Positions 9,079 to 18,082 of a stretch of 23,143 nt of DNA are shown here, piece by piece (within the stretch, counting starts at the first letter, position 1; each line of letters begins with the position of its first letter). The stretch is taken from NCBI GenBank assembly GCA_037834085.1, contig JBBMKC010212814.1:1-23143 (forward strand), read 5' to 3'. This stretch comes from Bipalium vagum. Lineage: Eukaryota > Platyhelminthes > Tricladida > Geoplanidae. Below the pieces are notes generated by a model. The model did not search any database. It had not been told where the DNA came from and was given only the letters and a program-made list of their open reading frames with translations. A program made the position numbers and the translations under genes.

Positions 9079-10275
9079 TTAGGTTGTTCAAAAAATAATG
9101 TCGTTTTTTAATATAGGATTTTGAAAGCATATATTTTAATAATAAAAACAAATAGCTAATAAAAATAAGATCCATTTGAATCAATAAACTTTCGCCAACA
9201 AGTCACAAGTTTATTTATGCCATTTGCATAAAAGTCAGTATCTCTGGTAGCGATCAAATTATTGAAGGCTTGTTTGGCATCGTCTTGATTTCTGAAACAT
9301 TTATTCTTCAGAAAATTCTGCAGATGTTTAAAAAATGGACAATCCATGGACTGGTGACTAAGCTGGATGAAGCAAGGTTTCGTATCCCAACTGGTTTAAT
9401 TTTTATAAGGACGAACGTGCAACAAGCGGTCGAGCGTTGTCGTGCAAAATAATCACTCCCGTTCTATTGACTAACACAGGTTGTCTTTTCTGGAGTTTCA
9501 AGTGCATCTCATCGATTTGTTGAAGAAACCGTGATGGATGAGACCGGCTGGTGACCACCAAACAGTTACCATAACCTTCTTTTGATAAAATTTTAGTTTA
9601 GGAAAGTGTTGTGGAGCTTGATCATCATTGAGCTGAACAACGCTGGTTATTATACATAATCCACGTCACATGTCACGATACGGTCGAGAAAGGGATCAAT
9701 ATTGTTTCGCAAAAGTAGAGAAGATGCAACTTCAAATCGATGATTTTTCTGTATTTCATTGAGTTCATATGGAGCCCATTGTCAAGCTTTTTCGATTTAC
9801 CAATTTCCTGCAAGTGATTCCAAATGGTACCAACAGAAACACTCATTTTTTGATTAAGTTCTGTACAAGGATTTGCCTTCAACAAAGTCTTAAATTTGTC
9901 GTTTTCAATCACCGTTTTTTGCCCACGACCCTCATCATCTTCAAGCGTTTCGTCACCACCAAGAAATTTTTTGAACCAACGTTGAAGCATCCGCTCGTCA
10001 GAATGCATTGTTAATATTACGACTGGCTTCTGCTGCATTATGGCCCAGTTTATATTCATATAAAAAAATTGGTCGTAATTGTGTCTTTTTCATTTTACGT
10101 TCTATGTTAATTAAATATATTATTTTAACTTTATATAAAAAATTAATATTACCAGAAGTAGATTGAAATCTGCGCTTTAAAATGATAAATAATTTAAGTA
10201 GTAAAACAAAAAAAAGTTAAATTAACGTTAAAAAAATGGCTTCATGAAAACCGACATTATTTTTAAACAACCTAA
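9079..10275 (-). mobile_element. Mariner element (irritans/Hsmar1-like), complete end to end, inactive
   Basis: Both terminal inverted repeats are present: TTAGGTTGTTCAAAAAATAA... at the left end and, read on the other strand, TTAGGTTGTTTAAAAATAAT... at 10275. They match over about 25 bp with one substitution and one base of length difference. TA duplications flank it at 9077-9078 and 10276-10277. The length, 1197 bp, is typical of mariner. The - strand carries the transposase relic (9156-10093). The right end falls inside the + strand transposase relic that continues at 10277, so this is a younger insertion into an older element. Confidence 0.92.
9156..10093 (-). pseudogene. Mariner transposase relic (Hsmar1/irritans type)
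   Basis: The start ATG at 10093-10091 opens MKKTQLRPIFLYEYKLGHNA and AAEASRNINNAF. After a frame change it goes on with RMLQRWFKKFLGGDETLED and SVGTIWNHLQEIGKSKKLD, the second helix-turn-helix and linker. The first catalytic Asp lies in RIVTCD, followed at once by altered sequence and stops. LHDNARP-like codons (second Asp) survive near 9440, and MDCPFFKHLQNFLKN (third Asp) near 9347. The end reads FYANGINKLVTCWRKFIDSN-GSYFY, the typical family C-terminus. Several stops and frame changes between about 9350 and 9680 mean it is dead. The length matches the family's roughly 345 residues. It can no longer move by itself. Confidence 0.9.
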
Positions 10276-10276
10276 T

Positions 10277-10860
10277 ACAATAAATGAATCAAATATATTT
10301 TTTGTAGACGAAGTGGTATTTAATCTAAGTATGCAAACCAAGAAAGGAAGATCTGCAATAGTTTCACCAGCTGTACATAATGTTTTTGGACCAAGTTCTA
10401 GACGTATTTCCGTATGTTGTGCAATGAATAAAGAAGGAATATATAAATATACATCCCTAACAACTGCATTCAAATCAATCAAGCATTTGGTCAATTTATT
10501 TTAGAATTACTTGAAAAATTTAATTCACTCAATATTACTCACACTGTTATAATATTAGATAATGTTCCTTTTCACAAACATTATATCCGTACAATATTTT
10601 CTAATAATAATAATAATAATAATATTTCTAATAATGTTTTAACGCTGTATTCTCCATTTCTTAACTCTATAGAGAATATGTTTGCTAAATGGAAACAAGT
10701 GCTGAAGCAAGGCCACCTAACCAAAGAGTAAGAATTAATTTAACTTATCGGGTATGCTTCACAAAGTATTACCGGTTCAAATTGTGAATGTTACTACAGA
10801 AATATATTTTTATTTATTCCAAGATGCAGGAATAAGTTGCCTATTATTGATAGTAATTAA
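10277..10860 (+). pseudogene. IS630/Tc1-like DDE transposase relic, interrupted by the mariner
   Basis: The + strand reads NESNIFFVDEVVFNLSMQT-KKGRS (first catalytic Asp in the FVDE box), RRISVCCAMNKEGIYKY, and, in a shifted frame from about 10475, ILELLEKFN. It continues with VIILDNVPFHKH (second Asp), LTLYSPFLNSIENMFAKWK (third acidic residue Glu in SIEN), and a C-terminal C-Y-YRNIFLFIPRC block. This is the DD34-36E core of an IS630/Tc1-type transposase. It has one frame change near 10470, stops after LTKE near 10730, and a TAA microsatellite expansion that inserted a run of Asn codons at 10602-10624. The N-terminal DNA-binding half should lie left of 9077 beyond the mariner. Confidence 0.85.
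10602..10624. repeat. (TAA)7 microsatellite inside the transposase relic
   Basis: Short in-frame TAA run between the second Asp and the SPFLNSIEN block; it keeps the reading frame as Asn codons. Related transposases have no such poly-Asn stretch as far as I know. Confidence 0.85.
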
Positions 10861-13794
10861 AGTTATTCGGTTTAGTGTTTTAAATTTTTTAATATCGTTT
10901 TAACTAAGCAAAGGCGTTTATATAATTTGTTTTTGAATTACGAGATTGCATTACAAAATTAATTTACAAAATGACGAAATGTATTTTCCCAGTTTTTAAA
11001 ATACTTACATTTTGATATATTAAAGGTGAATTCAAACATTTTGTGCAAATAATACGAATAAATAACATTTTTTCCTAAATCCCTTTTTAATCCAATATTT
11101 TTATTTTAGTTTTTACTTTAAATATAACCAAAAAAAGATACATTGCAAAATCTAGCGCTCCACCTACTCCCTCATGAGTGACAGGAAGCTGACACTTGGT
11201 TTTAACTGAAACCTGTTACAAAACCGTAAAAGATTATGCTGAACCTTTACATTTAAATTTTATTTGTCATTATCCAAAAATTATGTCATACTAAAAAAAA
11301 TAATTACGATTATTTTATTTTATCCTTCAAACTAAATATTCACCACAGAATTGTAAAGATCAGGCGTGTCATTTATTTGGATCAGCATAAAGGTAACCGT
11401 GTTGTTACAACTTTTTTTTCATATTTTTCCATTCATTATACTTAAGTAAATTAAGACATGACTTTTCGGATGACCTAATACTTAATTAAATTCGAGGTAA
11501 ACTATGTAAACTGTGTACAATTAAAAGTCATCAGTTTTGTATATATCTTTATGTATTTACAATATTTACGACAACTTCAAAACCATAATTATGTTTCGGA
11601 GTCCCTTTATTTTTTCAAGGATCTTATATTTACTTGAACATTGTTGTTATATTGTTTAAATATTTCAATTAGTAAATAATGACCTAGAAATATTTTTTCG
11701 AGTCCCACTATTTTTGTTTTAAAAATAACAATTATTTACTATATTATTCATACCTTGAATATTTTTCTGAATGATCATACATAGTAAGGGTAAAACATAC
11801 CAAAAATGTTGAAGATAATTAAATAAAATTTTGCACGTAAACTAATAATAATAAATATGTATAGAAGCAAAAATACGTTTTGTTTAATTATTCTAATTTA
11901 AGCTTGCACCAGCAGATTATTTCAAAACCAAATGTTTAAACATGTAGAATTTTTCAGTGTAATTTGTTTTTTACTTCTCAAATAATCTGTAAAGGTCTTA
12001 AATTGAAATACTTAAAAAAGAAAATTTTATTAATAACTCCTAGTTTGATTTTAATATGCCAGGGTGAATCAAAAGGTTCCCGAAATCAACATTTTTCACA
12101 GATGAAAGCATAGAGATAAAAAAATACCTATCCGTATTACACTATCATTAGAATCAATCAATATAAACTGATCTGTAATACTATAATACTAAATGTGACG
12201 AGAAAGATGATACTCTCTTGGTTCCTCCCAGATTACTGTTCTTCAGAATTGAAAAAATGTTAATGGAATTCAAGGAAAATAATTTTTTAACAAAACATTA
12301 TATTTTTATTATTTTGTTATTAATTAATATAAATAAATAACATTTATATATCAGCAGTATTAACTTAAAAAGAATTCATTAAGAAATCCACAAGAATTTG
12401 CGGATGACGTCATATTAAACAGTAAATTTTTCAGAACTTTAAATTCTAAATTTATCAAAATACAAAAAATGTTTGGAAAAATATGAAACAATTTCGAAGA
12501 TTAAATATCGAATTTGAAAAGAATGGGCATTAGAAATTCAAAACCACAGGTTCTAATAATCTTTAACTGAGTTTGTGTGATTGATGGCTCTTTGGGTATC
12601 GGCATTGCTAACGGTGTTCGACTCTTGAATATCATTTTTCGTGTTTCGTTCCAGCAACTGTTTTCAGAAAGAAAATAGTCCGTGTTATTTTAAAACCATC
12701 AATCTACAGCCCATTCAATTATTAGCCTGGCATTTTAATTAATACAGTTTTATCCATGATGTGTATTGAAATGCTCGAGGAGCATCTCTTAAATAAAATA
12801 TTTTTGTTCTTAATATTTCCCATTTCTCTTTTATATGAGATATAAAGACATTTCTATATTAAATAAAATATATGGGCCCAGAAAATTAAACCGAAAAAAT
12901 AATCCTTTTTGCAATTGATTTGTTTTGTTTAAATTATTTTTGATTACATTTCCTTAAAAATGTACGCAACCAATAATTAATTTATATGGGGGTTTGTTGC
13001 AATATAATTATAATTATTGAAAGTCCAGGACGTATTTAATATCAGTGTATAAGATGAAATATAAGAATAATTCCTTAGAATAATATTAATTTCTTGAAAG
13101 AGTATTATCAATGAAATATTATACATCCACCTTCATTATTTAATAAAATATTTTGGTTTTTAGATTAAATAATAATAATAATAATTATTATTATTATTAT
13201 CAAAAAAATTATTAAAAATTAAATCATTTTAATTATTTTAATATTTCTAAATATTAAATTATAAATGTAAAAAAAATTTTTCGAAATTAATTCCCAATAA
13301 ACCCGGTATAAAAAAAGTATTAAATTAAGCCTCGGAGTGTTTCCCTGACTTTATTAAAAAAATCATTACAAAATGGAGCTTAAAGAACTCAGAATTTGAA
13401 AAAATAAATAAAAAGAAAAACTACGGAAAAAATACTAAAATAATGGAGAATTTTTCTTTTAAAATATTCAGAAGGAAGAAATATTTTTAATCCTTTTACA
13501 AATATTAAAGCATTATTTAAACAAAAATGTGTTAAAAATTTGCGTGATTTATTCTTAATTTGACATTAGCATTTTTCGAGGAAAAATAAATTATTTGATT
13601 GAGAAAATTTTCGATTTCACAGTTGTTATTTTTATTAATTTATAAATCAAGAAGAAAAATATTTTCCATATTTTTTAACGGAGAAAATCGTTTCAATTTT
13701 AATTCAATCAATTCTTTTTAATTAATAATTAAGTGAGAAAATTTCAATGATTAACCGAGTTGTAGGATTTTTCATTAAATGATTAGAAAATTAC
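10861..13794. other. Large non-coding stretch
   Basis: About 2.9 kb with no assignable gene. The last innexin exon(s) should lie leftward on the - strand, but I could not find a TVQCVL-like or fourth-membrane-segment sequence. Two less AT-rich islands, 11150-11225 and 12570-12665, stay unexplained. A self-complementary AAT/ATT tract lies at about 13169-13200. Confidence 0.5.
13169..13200. repeat. AAT/ATT self-complementary tract
   Basis: (AAT)5-6 followed directly by (ATT)5-6, a near-perfect inverted repeat with no loop, like the one in 5889-6078. Confidence 0.92.
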
Positions 13795-14434
13795 ATGGCT
13801 GGTTTGATTTGTCCCATCTTTCTTATTTCGACAGGGCAAAATGTTACTCTTGGAAAATGTCCTGAAACTCTCCAGTCATGGCCAGCTAGTACATCTTGAA
13901 AAATCATTATTCCAAAAGTTGTGTGGTTCGTTCCAAGGAAGTCTCTCATTAAATAAAGCTGCCCAATTGCGTTGCCAATGAACATCAGTCGAACAATAAG
14001 GAAAAGAATGCTCAATTCTGCTCCGGGACCCAATCCGCACATTATTTTGTATAAAAAGTAATTATTACGCCTATATCGGCTTGTACGAATGGCCTGTTCT
14101 TCGAGAGCAGCGACTAAGCAAGCTACGGCTTTGCGTCGAAGTTCTCTATCGGGAAGAATAGCTTCTTTTGAATTTCGTAAGAGAACGGGAAATCGTCTTG
14201 AACCTACTCTCCAAAAAATCTGAGGCAAATAACACAAAACTGCTTGAACTCCCATAACAATAACAATCCACTGATAATAACTGATAAAGTGAACCGCGTG
14301 CAATTCAACATCTGATTCGGGAACGGCTTTATCAGGCGGCAGATAATAGGTGTTTTGAACCCAGCAAATGTTTTCTGCATAATCTTCCCATGCTGTAGTA
14401 AATTCTTGGGGTACCCAACATTGGATAGGTTTGC
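13795..14434 (-). CDS. Innexin exon 3: loop 1 to loop 2
   Basis: Preceded by a 72-bp intron (14435-14506) ending TTCTAG. Codes for 213 residues from KPIQCWVP to GQIKPA. The exon is proposed to end AT|GTAATT at 13795; a stop follows immediately if the donor is not used (ATG TAA), so either this is a splice site or the protein is cut before its fourth membrane segment. Confidence 0.92.
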
Positions 14435-14937
14435 CTAGAATAGAAATATTCCAAAGTTCTTTCCGTTTCCAAAACGAATTTTACTATCAAATTGATCACT
14501 ACTAACCTATATATTGTCGCGTTCCAATGACTCCAATAAATATGATGAGAACGGCAGAACTGTACTGGTAGTTCAAGACGTCGATGAAGCTGATTCCATC
14601 ACCGCTCAGAGGAGATCGGAAGATGCGACCTAATTTTAAAATGGAATCAGATTCCATGGATATGTCTGAACGACATTTATTGCAATTTTTTGTTCATTTT
14701 ATCTAATTTAAGAAAACAGTTGACACAGTTGTGAAATCGCAATGTGCCAGTTGATTTTATTGCTATTCAATTGCAGCTAGGGAAACTTTCTCTCTTCCAG
14801 TCTTATAACATTGAATTTATTTACTCCTGCTGATTTCAGGTTAAATTCCCACTACCCGTACCAACGTGTGTCTGAAGTGTGGATCTGTACTCCCATTGGC
14901 CAACGTCCGACCATTCATCTCGTTCACGGCCCAACAT
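13795..14937 (-). CDS. Innexin gap-junction protein (three exons, 3' end missing)
   Basis: Innexins form invertebrate gap-junction channels in the plasma membrane. Exons 14937-14856, 14629-14507 and 14434-13795 splice in phase 1, phase 1 and phase 2, all GT-AG, giving about 281 residues. Residues 1-28 form the N-terminus. Membrane segment 1 is about 51-68 (AVLIIFIGVIGTRQYIG). Extracellular loop 1 has two Cys 17 residues apart (QCWVPQEF, ENICWVQNTYYLP). Membrane segment 2 carries the family hallmark as YYQWI. Segment 3 is about LSILFLIVRLMFIGNAIGQL. Extracellular loop 2 reads SGHFPRVTFCPVEIRKMGQ with its first Cys. The second loop-2 Cys, segment 4 and the cytoplasmic tail are missing and should be on an exon further left. 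The family is usually 350-450 residues. It is the only clearly less AT-rich block in the window. Confidence 0.93.
14507..14629 (-). CDS. Innexin exon 2: N-terminus and first membrane segment
   Basis: Acceptor AAAATTAG, then GRIFRSPLSGDGISFIDVLN, YQYSSAVLIIFIGVIGTRQY, ending ATAG|GTTAGT at 14506. SGDGISFIDVLNYQY corresponds to the short cytoplasmic start of other innexins, and RQYIG-KP spans the splice junction into exon 3. Confidence 0.9.
14856..14937 (-). CDS. Innexin exon 1 (proposed start)
   Basis: ATG at 14937-14935 begins MLGRERDEWSDVGQWEYRS and ends at donor ACGG|GTAGTG in phase 1. The frame is open upstream to a TAA about 130 bp away but has no other Met, which supports this start. 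An alternative is the ATG at 14657 (MESDSIL), which would make the whole second block the first exon. I prefer exon 1 because a good acceptor (TTTTAAAATTAG) lies just after that ATG. Confidence 0.68.
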
Positions 14938-15756
14938 AAAACAATGTTGCAGACTGGAAATCAACCATAAATAAACAGAAGAAATGGGAAAAGAGAAATC
15001 GAGAACCAAAAACAAACTAATTAATTAGGCAAAACACAAAACCAATGAATATCGTTGTCATTGATCGATTGGTTTTGGTGAATAAAAAACAACAATATTC
15101 TCCTCAGCTGACTTGGTGGGTAGGCTCAAATAAATACTTTGAAATATGATATCACGATGGACTGTTGAAGGGGGAAGGGGGGGGGGGCGAAGTGATTTTT
15201 TAATTAAATATTCTCCTATTATATTTCATTTAATTGACAAAAACTTTGGTCTCATTATCATACCGATAATACATTGGCATTATTTCGATTGATTAGCGAG
15301 AGATTTACTTAAATCCAAGGACAAGTATTCTGTGAAGGACCATGTGTTACCGTTATTTCATTTAATCTCTTTTGAATTCACTCAACATTTTGAGATTATT
15401 AAAAGCGAAAAATAAAGTGTTCAGAAGTACTCAGTTATTTTATATTATTATATTGGTTACAGTTTATTCGGTTTTTATTTTATAATCATAATGAACTAAA
15501 CAGACTAACAATTTTCTTTCATTTATGAAACTAAGGTTACTTTCCAAAGACTTGCGTTACACTCCTTCATCAACAGGTTAACTTGCTAATTGACAGCGTT
15601 TTTAATTTCATCTTTTGTGTAAACAATTCTTAAATACCCTTTTGTGATATTCCTGTCGAAGATATCTATTTATTATAACGTAGTCAACTTTGCCTTCTTC
15701 TAGTGTGATAGTTTAAATATTCACACTAAACAATATTAAACCTGAGATGGATCACT
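14938..15756. other. Innexin upstream region, no gene assigned
   Basis: Contains a G-run at 15170-15187. On the - strand about 15600-15715 there is a 30-odd codon open piece (EEGKVDYVIINRYL) that may be an exon or a relic, but I cannot name it. Confidence 0.4.
15170..15187 (+). other. G-rich run, G5-AA-G11
   Basis: Five G, two A, then eleven G, in otherwise AT-rich DNA, about 230 bp upstream of the proposed innexin start; the innexin coding strand has the C-run. Could form a G-quadruplex or be a promoter element, or be a slippage-prone tract of no function. Confidence 0.7.
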
Positions 15757-17159
15757 ATGGAATCGAACTTATACAGAGTTTACCAGTTAAAAGCAAGGAG
15801 AACCAATTATCTGCAATGGACGATTATTTGTATTTATGATTATTGTGAAGTAGAATTAATACACATATGGTTATCAGTGCATAGTTCTACCATCAAAGTC
15901 GGCAGTCTGCAAATCTCTTCGCCAACTTTCCTTTTTACGGAATTCAATGATGACTTTATCAGCAGACCAAGCAGAATAATAGTCAGATTTTATCAATGAA
16001 AATGCATCTTTTATATTATACAGATATCCTTTTTTACAATCCTATATTTGCTGGTGGTTGGGATTGGCTTTGAAAAGCAAATTAAACAATATTTTTGTAA
16101 AATATATACACTCAGTCTTCTTTCTCTCAATTCCGAGTCAGAAACAATGAAAATATTTTATATTTTATATCATGTACCACAGTAAAGTTTTCATAATATA
16201 AAATTCAAATATGAGTAGTAAAACAAATTATTAAAATAAATATTAATAATAATAAAAATATTTAATTTTCTCTACTCTTTTTAGTGTAAATAAAATATTG
16301 AAAACTAATGCCTACTCATTAAAAAAAGTGGTTAATAAGTTAGAGTTCCAAAAAGAGATTTACTTAAAATGCATAATACATGTTTCGGACTCCGAAATAT
16401 TACGTGTAGGAGATTTCAGAGTAATCTGAGGATAATATTTGAATGTGTCAACAACCGAAGTACGGTACTATCAGTTATCCTACAAAATTACATTAAAACC
16501 TGCTCTATTTAGGAAAAAAGATAAAAATTTGATTATTTATTGTTTAATTTTGTTTTACAGCCACAAATGGTTAAATTTTCAATTAATACTAAAATGTCGA
16601 GATCTGGTAAATATCATACCCTAAAGATGCTTGAGCAACCTCTCATGCTACTACACGTTTCTTCAATTCTTAAAAATACAAGGAAGTCATTTAATAATTC
16701 TTCCTTACAATGTAACAAACCTAAAATAAAATCTCGCTGAATTAAAATGATGATTTGGAAAAAAAATTTAATCATTACTTTAATGAAAGTGTAAAATTAT
16801 AACATAAAAACATGACCTTAAAAATGAATTTAAAATAATTTGTTTATGAAAAAAGAAAGATGATATTTAGAAGAAATAGAAAAGTGCATTACAAAACCAT
16901 GTGTAAAATCTCTGTGCATAGTATACATGATATCAAATAATGAATCAATGCTAAATAATATTGATTTCTTATTTTAGTGATGCTTTTCCTTTCAATGACA
17001 CGACAAGAAGATTAAAGATTTTCTGAAGTTGATACAATAAAATTTACATTTCTTTATCAACTAATAAAGAATAAAATGTCAAATTAATTAGAACAAGAAT
17101 TATGTGCAGTCTTCATCAGATTCATGAACAAGAGTATATACAAACAAAATAAAGTTCTG
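15757..17159. other. Stretch without an assignable gene
   Basis: Open frames occur on both strands at 15757-15999. The - strand piece (about 41 codons, with EFRKKESWRRDLQTADF) looks more protein-like than the + strand one, but neither is recognised. At 16562 a TTGTTTTACAG acceptor-like sequence precedes a 60-codon + strand frame ending at 16740; function unknown. Confidence 0.35.
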
Positions 17160-17520
17160 CAGGCCAAGAGTCGTCAGGAGTCCGGAAATTCAACAAAAAT
17201 TGATTACTAAAATTCATAAAAGCGACAATATCAAAAAGACAGTTTGATCTTCAACTTAAATTGTCGAATAAAATAGGAAGCACCTCGTGTCATAAGATGA
17301 AACTTAAGGCTCTAGGTTGGACTTTTCTCCATTGTAGAAAGAAAACATTAAGAAACGATTGGAATGATATACAGAGAATCCTGTTGTTGTTCCTCATACC
17401 ACATTTTACGATGAAAAATGGTGGATCACATTTAGAAGAAAGAAAAAAAATTGTAGGTGATGAACATTACCTCAAATCTATGCCTACCAACTTATTCATG
17501 CTCTAAAAATAATTTTTAAC
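17160..17520 (+). pseudogene. Possible transposase relic (unassigned family)
   Basis: The + strand gives PEIQQKLITKIHKSDNIKK at about 17180-17236, then, in another frame, MKLKALGWTFLHCRKKTLRN and YDEKWWITFRRKKK. The spacing of a helix-turn-helix-like stretch before a DEKW-type block recalls Tc1/mariner transposases (C-DEKWI is the usual first catalytic Asp motif). There are numerous stops. Weak; other relics in the window support the idea that such fragments are common here. Confidence 0.35.
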
Positions 17521-17640
17521 TCTGCGGTTAGTTGACATGCCCCTAAGAAAGATGGGACTTTGGCCAGTTGCTTAATAGAGTCAATACAAACACAATTATT
17601 TGAACCATCATTTCGTTGATACTTATTTTCAATTTATTTC

Positions 17641-17766
17641 ACATCCCCTCCTTTAAAATTCATATCCAGATCCTTAACCGCCCCGAGTCTCTTACTTCCA
17701 TTTCCTTTTCTTTACTTTCACTTTCGAGATTTCGTCCGCTGGTTTTGTCCTGGTGTGGTTGCCATG
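17641..17766 (-). mobile_element. Possible end of an LTR retrotransposon fossil (polypurine tract)
   Basis: On the - strand a purine-rich run AAAGGAGGGGA (17644-17654) is followed by TGTG, the pattern expected where a polypurine tract meets the 3' LTR. The codons over it read NFKGGDV, a common end of Ty3/mdg4-type polyproteins. No matching LTR pair is visible in the window. It looks like a small broken remnant; age cannot be estimated. Confidence 0.3.
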
Positions 17767-17771
17767 TTAGT

Positions 17772-17795
17772 TGAAAATTAGTCGACTAATTTTCA
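17772..17795. repeat. 24-bp perfect palindrome centred on GTCGAC
   Basis: Two 12-base arms with no loop, centred between 17783 and 17784. The outer nine bases are TGAAAATTA and TAATTTTCA, the same pair that flanks the tRNA-like sequence near 7354-7362 and 7441-7449. Confidence 0.95.
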
Positions 17796-17833
17796 CTTTA
17801 TCTCACAAATACATGCATATTTTTACACAACAG

Positions 17834-18082
17834 GTATATATGTCATCAAAATTGTATGGATTGCCGAAAAGTCAACCAGTAAACTGGTCCTCTCTGAAAA
17901 ATTTTGTTCGACCAAAGAATCAAAAATATCGATTAATTATTAAAATCATTAACGGAAACAAAATTAATCTTGAAGACTTTATTATTATTTTAGTACGACG
18001 TACCTTACCGAGTCGCAACATTTATGTCTCAACATCAAATCGAATTGAGGACCCCGGAAGGAAGGAAGACATGAAGAATTAA
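17834..18082 (+). CDS. Unassigned open frame, possible exon with a doublecortin-like look
   Basis: A 103-codon frame runs from ATG 17771 to TAA 18082; the preferred exon starts after acceptor TTACACAACAG at 17833, in phase 0. It reads MSSKLYGLPKSQPVNW, then NFVRPKNQKYRLIIKIINGN, KINLEDFIIILVRRTL, and a C-terminal SNRIEDPGRKEDMKN. The RP...IIKIINGNKIN...ILVRRTL stretch has the spacing of the start of a second doublecortin domain of the DCDC2 type (RKP...FLIANGDLINP...LIPRKTL), which in that family binds microtubules. That is inference from memory and only about 35 residues long. No first doublecortin domain is seen upstream. It could equally be a relic or chance. Confidence 0.3.
   Translation, partial: VYMSSKLYGLPKSQPVNWSSLKNFVRPKNQKYRLIIKIINGNKINLEDFIIILVRRTLPSRNIYVSTSNRIEDPGRKEDMKN

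Noticed and set aside
10228-10494. - strand open frame of 88 codons
   Set aside because: Opposite to the FVDE-box transposase relic; no motif of its own.
12540-12700. Possible last innexin exon (less AT-rich island, open - strand frame)
   Set aside because: The translation has no second loop-2 Cys, no FLW-type segment 4 and no hydrophobic stretch of membrane length.
15755-15772. B-box-like AAGTTCGATTCC on the - strand
   Set aside because: No A box at the right distance upstream and no foldable tRNA; probably chance.
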